DNA from: Azospirillum isscasi
GTDB taxonomy: Bacteria; Pseudomonadota; Alphaproteobacteria; Azospirillales; Azospirillaceae
NCBI RefSeq assembly: GCF_030849505.1
Contig: NZ_JAUJFI010000001.1
Location: forward strand, 1 to 64,000
DNA: 64,000 nucleotides
Direction of reading: 5' to 3'
Notes under the pieces: model-generated
What the model was told of the DNA's origin: nothing
The model's input: the letters and a program-made list of their open reading frames with translations, nothing else
Database searches by the model: none
Position numbers and translations under genes: made by a program
In this document: positions 29,996 to 38,896 of the stretch, piece after piece
How positions within the stretch are numbered: the stretch's first letter is position 1
How the letters are laid out: the number at the start of each line of letters is the position of its first letter

Positions 29996-30647
29996 GTCGA
30001 GAAACGCGATCCTGGGCAAGCTGCGCGCCGGGCGCGACGCCCATCCTCTGACCCCGCCGGAGTCCGACTTCGCCGTCCTGCGCAACAAGCGCTGGGAAGG
30101 TGCGGAACGGCTGGAGCGCATCAAGCGCATGATGGAGGCCGTGCACACGGAATTCCTGGAGACGACGGAGGCCGACTGGCCCGCCGACGTCCAGGCGTTC
30201 CTGACGGCGCAGGGCACCCGCAACCTGCTGTTCGGACCGGCGACCGGGGCCGGTGCGCGCCTGTCGTCCGAATGGACGGCGGGCGGGCCGGAACTGGTCC
30301 CCTACGCCGACCGGGTGGAGACCTTCAAGGAACGGCTGTTCGACGGCATCGACGCCGGCATCACCACGACGTTGGGGGCCATCGCCGACACCGGCAGCCT
30401 GATCGTCTGGCCGACGCCGGAGGAACCGCGGCTGATGTCGCTGGTGCCGCACATGCATCTGGCGCTGCTGCGCGCCGACGCGCTGTACGACACCTTCTGG
30501 CAGGCGATGACCGAGAACCGCTGGGCGGACGGCATGCCGACCAACGCCCTGCTGATTTCCGGCCCGTCGAAGACGGCGGACATCGAGCAGACGCTGGCCT
30601 ATGGCGTTCACGGGCCGAAGCGGCTGGTGGTCGTCATCGTCCGGTAG
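29988..30647 (+). CDS. lutC: LutC/LldG-type L-lactate dehydrogenase subunit
   Basis: This is a 219-residue LUD-domain protein, the third Lut subunit. Typical elements are DAGITTTLGAIADTGSLIVWPTPEEPRLMSLVPHMHLAL and ALLISGPSKTADIEQTLAYGVHGPKRLVVVIV at the C-terminus. It begins 8 nt inside lutB. A long palindromic repeat follows its stop and may help terminate the transcript. Confidence 0.95.
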   Translation: MSESRNAILGKLRAGRDAHPLTPPESDFAVLRNKRWEGAERLERIKRMMEAVHTEFLETTEADWPADVQAFLTAQGTRNLLFGPATGAGARLSSEWTAGGPELVPYADRVETFKERLFDGIDAGITTTLGAIADTGSLIVWPTPEEPRLMSLVPHMHLALLRADALYDTFWQAMTENRWADGMPTNALLISGPSKTADIEQTLAYGVHGPKRLVVVIVR

Positions 30648-30667
30648 GTTTTAAAGGCCGACCATCG

Positions 30668-30838
30668 GCTTAGCCCTCACCTAACCTCCCCCGCCGGGCG
30701 GGGGAGGGACTGCCGTCGCCTTTGCGAACAAGCACCTGCTCCCTCCCCCGCCCGGCTCTCGCGCAAACCGGAGGTTTGCGCTGACGCGGCAGGCGGACCT
30801 TCGGTCCGCCGAGAGCGGGAAAGGGTTGGGGCGGAAGC
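30668..30838. repeat. Compound palindromic intergenic repeat
   Basis: Several hairpins lie in series: CCTCCCCCGCCGGGCGGGGGAGG (30684-30706), GCGCAAACCGGAGGTTTGCGC (30761-30781), and GGCGGACCTTCGGTCCGCC (30792-30810). CCCTCACCTAACC at the left is echoed by GGTTGGGGC at the right. It fills the space between the convergent lutC and HU genes. It shares style but not full sequence with the repeats at 24481 and 48908, and may act as a bidirectional terminator. Confidence 0.7.
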
Positions 30839-30842
30839 CCTC

Positions 30843-31127
30843 TTACTCGGCCTTGCCGTTGACGGCGTCCTTGAGGGCCTTGCCGGCGGAGAACTTCGGC
30901 GCCTTGGAGGCGGCGATCTTGATCTCCGCACCGGTCTGCGGGTTGCGGCCCGTGCGCTCGCCGCGCTCGGCGATCTCGAACTGGCCGAAGCCCGGCAGCT
31001 TGACCGTCTCCCCCTTGACCAGCGCGTCCTGCAGGCTTTCCAGAACCGCGTCCAGCGCCTTGCCGGCGTCGGCCTTGGTGCCGCCCAGCTTGCCGGCGAT
31101 CGCGTCGATGAGATCGGCCTTCGTCAT
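30843..31127 (-). CDS. HU family DNA-binding protein
   Basis: This is a 94-residue histone-like protein that bends DNA non-specifically. It has the full HU pattern: MTKADLIDAIAGKLGGTKADAGKALDAV (dimerising helices), the strand VKLPGFGQFEIAERGERTGRNPQTGAEI with the DNA-inserting RNPQTG tip, and APKFSAGKALKDAVN. The ATG at 31127 matches the family start and follows AAGGGGAACTGGGA. It is a single gene with its own promoter region of about 150 nt upstream. Confidence 0.96.
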   Translation of the reverse strand: MTKADLIDAIAGKLGGTKADAGKALDAVLESLQDALVKGETVKLPGFGQFEIAERGERTGRNPQTGAEIKIAASKAPKFSAGKALKDAVNGKAE

Positions 31128-31282
31128 TCCCAGTTCCCCTTGTTCGTGGCGGAACCCCAGCATCTTCCAGGGCTCCAGGCGCCTCTGACCTACCCTGACG
31201 GGCGTCCGCGCGCAAGATGCTCCCGCCCGGAATCGACCGGGCGCGACGCTGTGACCCGCAAATTTCCCGATGGACGCCGGTA

Positions 31283-31636
31283 TCAGGCGACCAGAGCGGC
31301 CTTGACCAGCACGGCGGCGCTTTCCGTGGTGTCGCGCTTGTCCAGCTTCTTGGCGACTTCCTCGATCTCGGCCACCGGCATGACGCGGCGGGCCTGCTTG
31401 GCCGCGGTGACGAGACGGCGCTGCGCCAGACGGACCTGATCGCCCAGCTCGGTCAGCGTCTGGTAGGCCTTGCGGCGAGCCTGGGTGTCGATGCTGCCGC
31501 TCGTCTCGGTCGCGCGTTCGGTCGCAGCAGCCAGATCCTTGCACGACTGGAGGTACGTGGAGATGGCGTCCGTCAGAAGACGGCGGGCCTCGGTCCGGGG
31601 ATCGGCGGGGCTGCTGCTCGACGTGGAAAGAGACAC
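31283..31636 (-). CDS. Small hypothetical helical protein (GTG start)
   Basis: This 117-residue protein is not recognised. The GTG at 31636 is chosen because AAGGAG lies 9 nt before it and the frame upstream loses coding character. The protein is soluble and almost entirely alpha-helical (SDAISTYLQSCKDLAAATERA-type heptads, then RRKAYQTLTELGDQVRLAQRRLVTAAKQARRV), with a Ser-rich start. It lies downstream of regA on the same strand, 125 nt away. A coiled-coil bundle is the only structural guess I can support. Confidence 0.7.
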   Translation of the reverse strand: MSLSTSSSSPADPRTEARRLLTDAISTYLQSCKDLAAATERATETSGSIDTQARRKAYQTLTELGDQVRLAQRRLVTAAKQARRVMPVAEIEEVAKKLDKRDTTESAAVLVKAALVA

Positions 31637-31761
31637 TTCACTCTGCTCCTTGATGCTGCGTGTGACACACGACTGTAACAGGCCGTGAAAAATGGGCGGA
31701 GTGGCCGCCATTGTCCAGCGGACTTGCGCATCCCCTGACCGCCTGGACAGGATAATCCGGT

Positions 31762-32295
31762 TCAGGGCACCTGCTTCTTCTCCAGCTTGCGCGCCAGCGT
31801 CCGCCGGTGCATGCCCAGGCGGCGGGCCGTTTCGGAGATGTTGAAGCCGGTTTCCGCCAGGGTTTCGTGGATGCGCTCCCATTCCAGCGTCTTCAGCGAG
31901 GTCGCCCGCGCGGCCAGCGCGATGGACGGATCGCCCTCCGTCCGTTCGAAGGCGGCCTCGATGTCGTCGGTGTTGGACGGCTTGGCGAGGTAATGGCAGG
32001 CGCCCAGCTTGATCGCCTCGACCGCCGTGGCGATGCTGGCGAAGCCGGTCAGCACGACGATCCGCGTCTCCGGGTCGTGGGCGTGCAGCTCCCTCACGCA
32101 TTCCAGGCCGGAGCCGCTGCCCAGCTTCAGATCCACCACCGCGTAGGCCGGCGGCACCGCCTCCAGCAGCGCCCGCAGCCCGTCCAGGCTGTCGCACCAG
32201 TGCACGCGGTAGCCCCGGCGCTCGAAGGAGCGGCGCAGGACCTTGGCGAAGGCGGCGTCGTCCTCCACCAGGACGAGGGAACGGTCAGTCTCCAT
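31762..32295 (-). CDS. regA: Redox response regulator RegA/PrrA/ActR
   Basis: This is a 177-residue response regulator of the global redox system that adjusts respiration, nitrogen and carbon metabolism. The receiver (about 5-120) has LVLVEDD and phospho-acceptor Asp55 (AVVDLKLGSGSGLE). The C-terminal Fis-type helix-turn-helix (about 135-175) has the near-invariant RegA sequence NISETARRLGMHRRTLARKL. It overlaps the end of regB by 11 nt. Next to cyoABCD it is a strong candidate controller of the oxidase. Confidence 0.95.
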   Translation of the reverse strand: METDRSLVLVEDDAAFAKVLRRSFERRGYRVHWCDSLDGLRALLEAVPPAYAVVDLKLGSGSGLECVRELHAHDPETRIVVLTGFASIATAVEAIKLGACHYLAKPSNTDDIEAAFERTEGDPSIALAARATSLKTLEWERIHETLAETGFNISETARRLGMHRRTLARKLEKKQVP

Positions 32296-33559
32296 GGATC
32301 TCTCCCGCGGACAGGGCGGCCAGCGGCAGGGTCATGGTGACGGAGGCGCCGCCCCCGGCGCGGTTGCGCGCGGCGACCGTGCCGCCCAGCTTGCGCACCA
32401 CGTTGACCACCAGGAACAGCCCCAGCCCGCCGCCGGGCCGCCCCTTGCTCGACCGGTAGGGTTTGCCGAATTCCGCCAGCATGCTGTCCTCGAAACCGGG
32501 GCCGGCGTCGTTGACCGTCAGGACGAGGCTGTCCCCCTGCCGCCCGGCGGCGACGCCGACCCAGCCGGGGGAAACCTCCAGCGCGTTGTCCAGCACGTTG
32601 AAGATCACCTGCTTCAGGGCGAGGTCGGAGACGATCCCCTCCCGCGAGCGGACGCTGTTGTCGTAATCGACGCAGGCGGGGGAGCGGCTGGCCTTCCACT
32701 CCTCCACCAGATCGTCGAGGAAGGCGGTCACGGTGGTGCGCAGCGTCCCCTCCCCCCGCGCCTCGCCGGAGGACAGCAGGATGCCGGAGACGATGGCCTT
32801 GCAACGGTCGATCTGGTTCTGCATCTCCGCGATGTCCTCGGCCATGTCGGGATCGGCCTTGATGGCGGGCATCCGCCGCCAGTCGTTCACGATCACCGAC
32901 AGGGTGGCGAGCGGCGTCCCCAGCTCGTGCGCGGCGCCGGAGGCCAGAAGACCCAGCCGCACGACGTGGTCCTCCTCCATGGAGCGCTGGCGCAGGTCGG
33001 CCAGATGGGCGTCGCGGGCGCGCAGGTTGCGGGTGATCCGGGTGATGAAGGGGACGATCAGGCTGGCCGTCAGCACGAAGCAGAGGAACATGCCCTGGAT
33101 GTGCAGGCCCAGCAGAAGCCCCTCCTGCCCCGGCGGCAGTTCCAGCGGGCGGTAGGCGCCGATCAGCCAGGTGAAGCAGGCGGTGGCGACCAGGACCAGC
33201 GCCCAGGCCGACCACGCCTCCAGCAGCACCGCCCCCAGCGTGATCTGAAGAAGGTAAAGCGAGATGAAGGGGTTCGACGCGCCGCCGCTGAGGTAGAGCT
33301 GCACCGTCAGGGCCGACACGTCGATCAGCAGCTCCAGGAAAAGCTGCGTGTTGGACACCGAGGTCTGCCGGCGCAGGTGGAGCATGCTGACGATGTTCAG
33401 CCCGACCAGGAACAGGATCACCGCGCCCATCTGATCGAGCGGCAGGGCGATGCCCATCTGGTAATGCACGATCAGGATCGTCACCACCTGCCCGGCGACG
33501 GCGAGCCAGCGCAACTGCACCAGCAGGAACAGGTTCTTCTTGTCGGTGGTGTCGCGCAC
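32285..33559 (-). CDS. regB: Redox sensor histidine kinase RegB/PrrB/ActS
   Basis: This is a 424-residue membrane kinase sensing the ubiquinone pool. It has six helices in the first 180 residues, with the quinone-site motif GGASNPF (about 92-98). The H box ASGAAHELGTPLATL carries the phospho-acceptor (about 211), the redox cysteine sits in QIDRCKAIVSG (about 253), and the ATPase has NVLDNALE and GGGLGLFLV. GTG 33559 (VRDTTDKKNLFLLVQLRW) is chosen because family members start close to this point. The frame is open back to an ATG at 33667, but that part uses TTT, TGT and GCT codons unlike the rest, so it is probably not translated. Confidence 0.92.
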   Translation of the reverse strand: MRDTTDKKNLFLLVQLRWLAVAGQVVTILIVHYQMGIALPLDQMGAVILFLVGLNIVSMLHLRRQTSVSNTQLFLELLIDVSALTVQLYLSGGASNPFISLYLLQITLGAVLLEAWSAWALVLVATACFTWLIGAYRPLELPPGQEGLLLGLHIQGMFLCFVLTASLIVPFITRITRNLRARDAHLADLRQRSMEEDHVVRLGLLASGAAHELGTPLATLSVIVNDWRRMPAIKADPDMAEDIAEMQNQIDRCKAIVSGILLSSGEARGEGTLRTTVTAFLDDLVEEWKASRSPACVDYDNSVRSREGIVSDLALKQVIFNVLDNALEVSPGWVGVAAGRQGDSLVLTVNDAGPGFEDSMLAEFGKPYRSSKGRPGGGLGLFLVVNVVRKLGGTVAARNRAGGGASVTMTLPLAALSAGEIHGD

Positions 33560-33718
33560 GGGAAACGTCTGGCCCTTCGCCGGCTTCGTTCGGTCCCACC
33601 CTATATGGGCACAAGGCCGCCGCTTGGCAGCCTTAGCACAAAAGAAGCCGGATGGAAGCACCGGCAAACAGCGGCCTCCACCCGACGAAAAACCATGAAG
33701 AAAAAACGAGTATCCGGT

Positions 33719-34453
33719 TCAGCGCCGGCGCCGCCATTCACTGCGCGCGACATAGAGCGCGGCGGCGATCAGCATCAGATCCAGCGCGAACCACGTCAGC
33801 GCATACACGAGGTGGTTGTTCGGGAACTTCAGGACGGTCAGCCCGCCGACCGGGTAGCCGCCCTCCGGGCTGGCCTCCGCGTCGATGAAGTAGGGGGCCG
33901 CCTCCGTCACGCCGCGGGCGGCGGCGATGGCCGCGACGTCCCGCGAATACCAGCGGTCCTGCGCGGGGTCGTTGGAGCGCAGGAAGCCGCCTCCCGGCTC
34001 CGTCACCCGCAGCAGGCCGATGACGGTGGTGTCTTCGGCGATCAGCCCGGCGGCGCGGCTGTCGGTGCTGCGCCGTTCGGGCGGCACGAAGCCGCGGTTG
34101 ACCAGGACAGTGAATCCCTGGTCGGTGCGGAAGGGGGTCAGCACCCAGAATCCGCCGCCCCGCCCGGTCACCGCCTGGACCAGCGTTTCCCCGTCGTTCA
34201 GGAAACGCCCGGTCACGCTGACCCGCCGGTATTCCTGGCTGGCCGCGGTGACGGCGGGCCAGGCGTCCGGGCCGGGGGCCGGAACGGGGGCGGCCTGCGC
34301 CCGTTCCTCCACCCGCCGGATGAGGTCCTGCTTCCAGGCCAGCCGCTCGACCTGCCAGACGCCGAGCGACGTGAGGACGGCGACGCCCGCCAGCGCCAGG
34401 ACGCCGAGCAGGACGAGCCCCCGGCGCGGACGGAGCGTCGCCGGGCCGGTCAC
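33719..34453 (-). CDS. SURF1 family oxidase assembly protein (GTG start)
   Basis: This is a 244-residue protein with two transmembrane helices, one at each end (LVLLGVLALAGVAVLTSLGVWQVERL; LVYALTWFALDLMLIAAALYVARSEW), the hallmark of SURF1. Other motifs are the first-helix GxWQxxRxxWK pattern, LVNRGFVPPERR and YFIDAEASPEGGYPVGG. SURF1 helps insert heme a/o into subunit I. The GTG at 34453 overlaps the cyoD stop (GTGA), so it is the fifth gene of the cyo operon. Confidence 0.92.
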   Translation of the reverse strand: MTGPATLRPRRGLVLLGVLALAGVAVLTSLGVWQVERLAWKQDLIRRVEERAQAAPVPAPGPDAWPAVTAASQEYRRVSVTGRFLNDGETLVQAVTGRGGGFWVLTPFRTDQGFTVLVNRGFVPPERRSTDSRAAGLIAEDTTVIGLLRVTEPGGGFLRSNDPAQDRWYSRDVAAIAAARGVTEAAPYFIDAEASPEGGYPVGGLTVLKFPNNHLVYALTWFALDLMLIAAALYVARSEWRRRR

Positions 34454-34836
34454 GGCAACTGGCTCGGGTCGTGCATCGGCATCATGTTGGTGTTCAGGTG
34501 GTACATCACCCACAGCGAACCGGCCAGCATGATGACCACGACGATGATCGTGAAGATCAGCGACAGCATGGTCCAGCCGCCTTCCGCCCGCCCGTTCATA
34601 TGCAGGAAGAAGATCATGTGCACGACGACCTGGACCGCGGCCAGCGCCATGATCGCGATCGCGGTCATGTTCTTGTCCAGGATCGTCCCGTCCATGACCA
34701 GCCAGAAGGGAATGACCGTCAGGATCACCGACAGGACGAATCCGATCATGTAGCTGCCGAGCGTGCCGTGGGCGTGCCCGTCATCGGCGTGCCCATGATG
34801 CGCGTCGTGACCGTGATGTTCGGCGTGAGGGGTCAT
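34450..34836 (-). CDS. cyoD: Cytochrome o ubiquinol oxidase subunit IV
   Basis: This is a 128-residue membrane protein with three helices ([67 protein letters not shown]) and a His-rich cytoplasmic start ([21 protein letters not shown]). It supports assembly of the copper/heme centre. Its ATG overlaps the cyoC stop by 4 nt. The unusually His-rich N-terminus could bind metal. Confidence 0.95.
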   Translation of the reverse strand: MTPHAEHHGHDAHHGHADDGHAHGTLGSYMIGFVLSVILTVIPFWLVMDGTILDKNMTAIAIMALAAVQVVVHMIFFLHMNGRAEGGWTMLSLIFTIIVVVIMLAGSLWVMYHLNTNMMPMHDPSQLP

Positions 34837-35477
34837 CGCAGCATTCCCATCAGATAGACGAAGGTGAAGACGCCGATCCAGATGACGTCCAGGAAGTGCC
34901 AGAACAGGCTGAGGCACATCAGGCGCCGCCGGTTGGCCGGGATCAGGCCGCGCTTGTTGACCTGCACCATCAGCGTCACCAGCCAGACGAGGCCGAAGGT
35001 GACGTGCAGCCCGTGGGTGCCGACCAGCGTGAAGAAGGACGACAGGAAGGCGCTGCGCTGCGGGGTCGCCCCGAGGTGGATGAAGTGGGCGAATTCGTAC
35101 AGCTCGATCGCCAGGAAGGCGGCGCCGAACAGGCCGGTCACCGCCAGCCAGAGCTGCGTCTGCGACACCCGCCCCTTCTCCATCGCCAGCATGGCGAAGC
35201 CGTAGGTGATGGAGGAGAACAGCAGCATGGCGGTGTTCAGCGCCACCAGCGGCAGGTCGAACAGATCCTTGGGCGCCGGCCCGGCGGCGTAGTTGCCGCC
35301 GAGCACGCCGTAGGTCGCGAACAGCACCGCGAAGATGAGGCAGTCGCTCATCAGGTAGATCCAGAAGCCCAGCATGGTGCTGGAGCCTTCGGGATGCGCG
35401 TGCTCGTCCGCCACATGGAAGACCGGAGCCTGTTGGGCGCGGCTCCGTTCGGCTGTCAGGGTCGTGGTCATGGTCAT
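34833..35477 (-). CDS. cyoC: Cytochrome o ubiquinol oxidase subunit III
   Basis: This is a 214-residue protein with five helices. The N-terminal tail (up to about residue 30) leads into [27 protein letters not shown], then [16 protein letters not shown] and the conserved [39 protein letters not shown] lies 3 nt before ATG 35477 and 9 nt before a second in-frame ATG at 35471, which may be the real start. The preceding cyoB stop is 3 nt away. Confidence 0.96.
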   Translation of the reverse strand: MTMTTTLTAERSRAQQAPVFHVADEHAHPEGSSTMLGFWIYLMSDCLIFAVLFATYGVLGGNYAAGPAPKDLFDLPLVALNTAMLLFSSITYGFAMLAMEKGRVSQTQLWLAVTGLFGAAFLAIELYEFAHFIHLGATPQRSAFLSSFFTLVGTHGLHVTFGLVWLVTLMVQVNKRGLIPANRRRLMCLSLFWHFLDVIWIGVFTFVYLMGMLR

Positions 35478-35480
35478 GCC

Positions 35481-37499
35481 TTACACCTGCCCGGAGAGGA
35501 GCCGGGTCCGCTCGTTCTCGGTCCGCACGACCACATCCGCCGGGATGTGGAAGTCGCGGTGATAGTTGAAGGTGTGGTGGATGGCCGCCGCCAGCAGGGC
35601 GACGAAGCTCACCGCGGCCAGCCACCAGATGTACCAGACCAGCGCAAAGCCCAGGACCACGCTGATCCCGGCCAGGATCACGCCCGTGCCGCTGTTGCTC
35701 GGCATGTGGATCGCCCTGAAGCCGCCCAGCGGACGCTTGTAGCCGCGCTTCTTCATGTCCCACCAGGCGTCGTTGTCGTGGATCATCGGCGTGAAGGCGA
35801 AGTTGTAGTCCGGCGGCGGCGAGGAGGTCGCCCATTCCAGCGTGCGCCCGTCCCACGGGTCGCCGGTGCGGTCCACCAGTTCCCGGCGCTTCCAGACGCT
35901 GACGGCGATCTGGACCAGGAAGGCGCCGATGCCCGCCGCGATCAGGACAGCGCCGAAGGCCGCGATCTGGAACCAGATCTGGAGCGACGGGTCCTCGAAC
36001 ACGCGCAGGCGGCGGGTGACGCCCATCAGACCCAGGACGTAGAGCGGCATGAAGGCGAAGTAGAAGCCGATCACCCAGCACCAGAAGGACACCTTGCCCC
36101 AGAAGGGCTCCAGCCGGAAGCCGAAGGCCTTGGGCCACCAGTAGTAGATGCCGGCGAACAGGCCGAACAGCACGCCGCCGATGATGACGTTGTGGAAGTG
36201 GGCGATCAGGAACAGGCTGTTGTGCAGCACGAAGTCCGCCGGCGGAACGGCCAGCAGAACGCCCGTCATGCCGCCGATCACGAAGGTCAGCATGAAGGCG
36301 ACGGTCCACATCATCGGCAGCTCGTACCGGATGCGCCCGCGGTACATGGTGAACAGCCAGTTGAAGATCTTCGCACCCGTCGGGATCGAGATGATCATCG
36401 TCGTGATGCCGAAGAACGAGTTCACGCTGGCGCCCGACCCCATGGTGAAGAAGTGGTGCAGCCACACCAGGTAGGACAGGATCGTGATGACCACCGTCGC
36501 ATAGACCATGGAGGTGTAGCCGAACAGCTTCTTGCCCGAGAAGGTCGAGGTGACTTCCGAGAAGATGCCGAAGACCGGCAGGATCAGGATGTAGACCTCC
36601 GGATGGCCCCAGATCCAGATCAGGTTCACGTACATCATCGGGCTGCCGCCGAGATCGTTCGTGAAGAAGTTCGTGCCGACATAGCGGTCCAGCGACAGCA
36701 GGACCAGCGTGGCGGTCAGGATCGGGAAGGAGGCAACGATCAGCACGTTGGTGCAGAGCGACGTCCAGGTGAAGACCGGCATCTTCATCATGGTCATGCC
36801 GGGGGCGCGCATCTTGACGATGGTGCAGATCAGGTTGATGCCGGACAATGTCGTTCCGACACCGGCGATCTGCAACGCCCAGATGTAATAGTCCACACCC
36901 GTCTCGGGGCTGTAGGCGATGTTGGACAGCGGCGGATAGGCCAGCCAGCCGGTGCGCGCGAACTCGCCGACGAACAACGAGACCATGATCAGCACCGCAC
37001 CGCCCACCGTCATCCAGAAACTGAAATTGTTCAGGAACGGGAAGGACACGTCGCGGGCGCCGATCTGCAGCGGCACCACGTAGTTCATCAGGCCCGTGAC
37101 GAAGGGCATCGCCACGAAGAAGATCATGATGACGCCGTGGGCGGTGAAGATCTGGTCGTAATGGTGCGCGTTGAGGTAGCCCTCGCTGCCGCCGAAGGCG
37201 ATGGCCTGCTGGAGGCGCATCATGATCGCGTCGGCGAAGCCGCGCAGCAGCATGATCAGGCCCAGCACCATGTACATGATGCCGATGCGCTTGTGATCGA
37301 CGGTGGTGAACCACTCCTTCCAGAGATAGCCCCACAGCCGGAAATAGCTCAGCGCCGCGACCAGCGCGATGCCGCCCAGCACGACCGCGACGAAGGTCGC
37401 GACCACGATGGGCTCGTGATAGGGGAAGGACTCCAGGGTCAGGCGCCCGAAGAGCGGATGGGTAGCGACGGTCGATGTGTCGATCATGGCAGTTGGCAT
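35481..37499 (-). CDS. cyoB: Cytochrome o ubiquinol oxidase subunit I
   Basis: This is the 672-residue catalytic subunit holding heme b, heme o3 and CuB; it reduces oxygen with quinol and pumps protons. Ligands are visible: low-spin heme His121 ([10 protein letters not shown]), CuB His plus the cross-linked Tyr ([12 protein letters not shown]), the CuB pair LHHFF, and heme His pair [13 protein letters not shown]. The D-channel motif [13 protein letters not shown] and the K-channel region are intact. The 15-helix length is normal for CyoB, and the extra N- and C-terminal helices mark it as the bo3 type. Confidence 0.98.
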   Translation of the reverse strand: MPTAMIDTSTVATHPLFGRLTLESFPYHEPIVVATFVAVVLGGIALVAALSYFRLWGYLWKEWFTTVDHKRIGIMYMVLGLIMLLRGFADAIMMRLQQAIAFGGSEGYLNAHHYDQIFTAHGVIMIFFVAMPFVTGLMNYVVPLQIGARDVSFPFLNNFSFWMTVGGAVLIMVSLFVGEFARTGWLAYPPLSNIAYSPETGVDYYIWALQIAGVGTTLSGINLICTIVKMRAPGMTMMKMPVFTWTSLCTNVLIVASFPILTATLVLLSLDRYVGTNFFTNDLGGSPMMYVNLIWIWGHPEVYILILPVFGIFSEVTSTFSGKKLFGYTSMVYATVVITILSYLVWLHHFFTMGSGASVNSFFGITTMIISIPTGAKIFNWLFTMYRGRIRYELPMMWTVAFMLTFVIGGMTGVLLAVPPADFVLHNSLFLIAHFHNVIIGGVLFGLFAGIYYWWPKAFGFRLEPFWGKVSFWCWVIGFYFAFMPLYVLGLMGVTRRLRVFEDPSLQIWFQIAAFGAVLIAAGIGAFLVQIAVSVWKRRELVDRTGDPWDGRTLEWATSSPPPDYNFAFTPMIHDNDAWWDMKKRGYKRPLGGFRAIHMPSNSGTGVILAGISVVLGFALVWYIWWLAAVSFVALLAAAIHHTFNYHRDFHIPADVVVRTENERTRLLSGQV

Positions 37500-37512
37500 G
37501 GCGGTTGGCCGC

Positions 37513-38685
37513 TCACGGATTGGCCGTCGTCCGCGGCCCGAACACGGGGGCGGGCGCGGAGATCGGCGTGAAGGAGGAGCGCGGCAGACCCGCGCCGGAA
37601 ATCGGGGACGACTCGATGGGAGCGTTCGGGCCGCCCACGGACTCGACGACGCGGCCGGTCAGCTCTTCGGTCGAGCAGATGCCCGCCACATAGACCGGCG
37701 CCGGGCCGAGCACGGCGGTGCCGCGGCGGACCCGCTTGTCGTGCATCAGCGGCATCACGTTGTCGATGCCCGCCAGACCGAGACCGCCCTTGGCGTCGAT
37801 GGCCGCCATGTCGTGCATGCACATCTTGCCCGGCTCCACGCACATGCCGACGATGGCCTTGAACAGGCCCGGATCGACGGAACCGTAACGGCGCACCGGC
37901 TCGTTCTCGCTGGGGCGTTCAAGCTGGAGGTAGCCGTTGCGGTCCAGCGTGCCGCCGCCCGCCCTGATGTCCGCCACCCACTTGTCGAAGCCGTCGCCGG
38001 CCAGACCGTGGAAGGTGAAGCGCATGTGCGAGAAGCCGGCGCCGCTGTAGTTGGCGGAGAAGCCCTTGAAGCTGCCCGGCTCGTTGATGACGGCGTGCAG
38101 CTTCGTCTCCATGCCGGCCATGGCGTAGATCTGCCCGGCCAGAGCGGGGATGTAGAAGGAGTTCATCACCGTGGAGGAGGTGATGCTGAAGCGGATCGGG
38201 CGGTCCACCGGGGCGGCCACCTCGTTCACCGTGGCGATGCCGTATTCCGGGTAGATGAACAGCCACTTCCAGTCCAGCGCCACCACGTTGACGTCCAGCG
38301 TCTTCGCGTCGGCGGGAACCGGACGCCCGGCGGCGATGCGGTCCAGCGGGCGGTAGGGGTCGAGCAGGTGGGTCGCCATCCAGGTGAGGGCGCCCAGGCA
38401 GATGATGATGAGCAGCGGGGCCGCCCAGATGACCAGTTCGAGCTGCGTCGAATGGTCCCAGTCCGGATCGTACTTGGCCGTGCTATTCGACTGGCGGTAG
38501 CGCCACGCGAACAGCACCGTCAGCACCATCACCGGCACGATGATGAGAAGCATCAGCAGGGTGGAAATGGTGATGAGGTTGGCCTGTTGGCTCGCCACGT
38601 CGCCGGACGGGCTCATCACCACGAGGTTGCAGCCACTCAGCGCCGCCATCAGCGGCAGCAGGGCCAGGGTGCGGAAACGGGTCAA
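37513..38685 (-). CDS. cyoA: Cytochrome o ubiquinol oxidase subunit II
   Basis: This is a 390-residue lipoprotein-type subunit. The signal peptide ends in the lipobox LSGC (Cys19). Two helices follow ([39 protein letters not shown]), then a periplasmic cupredoxin domain. The CuA cysteine pair of cytochrome c oxidases is replaced ([13 protein letters not shown]), as expected for a quinol oxidase. The C-terminal extension of about 110 residues is long and has [12 protein letters not shown], an extra Cys/Met segment seen in alphaproteobacterial CyoA. It is the first gene of the operon. Confidence 0.96.
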   Translation of the reverse strand: MTRFRTLALLPLMAALSGCNLVVMSPSGDVASQQANLITISTLLMLLIIVPVMVLTVLFAWRYRQSNSTAKYDPDWDHSTQLELVIWAAPLLIIICLGALTWMATHLLDPYRPLDRIAAGRPVPADAKTLDVNVVALDWKWLFIYPEYGIATVNEVAAPVDRPIRFSITSSTVMNSFYIPALAGQIYAMAGMETKLHAVINEPGSFKGFSANYSGAGFSHMRFTFHGLAGDGFDKWVADIRAGGGTLDRNGYLQLERPSENEPVRRYGSVDPGLFKAIVGMCVEPGKMCMHDMAAIDAKGGLGLAGIDNVMPLMHDKRVRRGTAVLGPAPVYVAGICSTEELTGRVVESVGGPNAPIESSPISGAGLPRSSFTPISAPAPVFGPRTTANP

Positions 38686-38754
38686 GGCAGGACCTGTCGG
38701 CAGGGGTTCGCTTCGGATTTGGGGGAAGAGCTAACCCCCACGGCGCAGGTCGGA

Positions 38755-38775
38755 CATTGGACAATTTGTCCAATG
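38755..38775. promoter_or_regulatory. 21-bp perfect palindrome between cyoA and the MFS gene
   Basis: CATTGGACAA - T - TTGTCCAATG: ten-base arms match perfectly around one central base. It lies 70 nt upstream of cyoA and 122 nt upstream of the MFS gene, so one protein could act on both. I cannot name the binder. Confidence 0.65.
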
Positions 38776-38797
38776 CGCCGTGATTCCGCGCGCCCGG

Positions 38798-38811
38798 TTG
38801 ACGCACATCAA
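38798..38811. promoter_or_regulatory. FNR/Anr-like box upstream of cyoA
   Basis: TTGACGCACATCAA matches the TTGAT-N4-ATCAA consensus at nine of ten conserved positions. FNR-type regulators commonly repress cyo operons without oxygen, so the position between cyoA and the divergent MFS gene makes sense. Single FNR-like boxes also occur by chance. Confidence 0.55.
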
Positions 38812-38896
38812 GGCAGGTCGTCCGCGGATGTGGCAGGATGCCGTTGCGGTGCCTATTTAATTCCTCCTGTCGCAATTGCCAGACGGTGGGGGGATC

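Noticed and set aside
33560-33667. N-terminal extension of RegB to an ATG at 33667
   Set aside because: The codons there are unlike the rest of the gene and family members begin near the GTG at 33559.
34450-37335. Long minus-strand frame across cyoB, cyoC and cyoD
   Set aside because: Only its last 128 codons (cyoD) are real; the rest is an out-of-frame reading of cyoB and cyoC.
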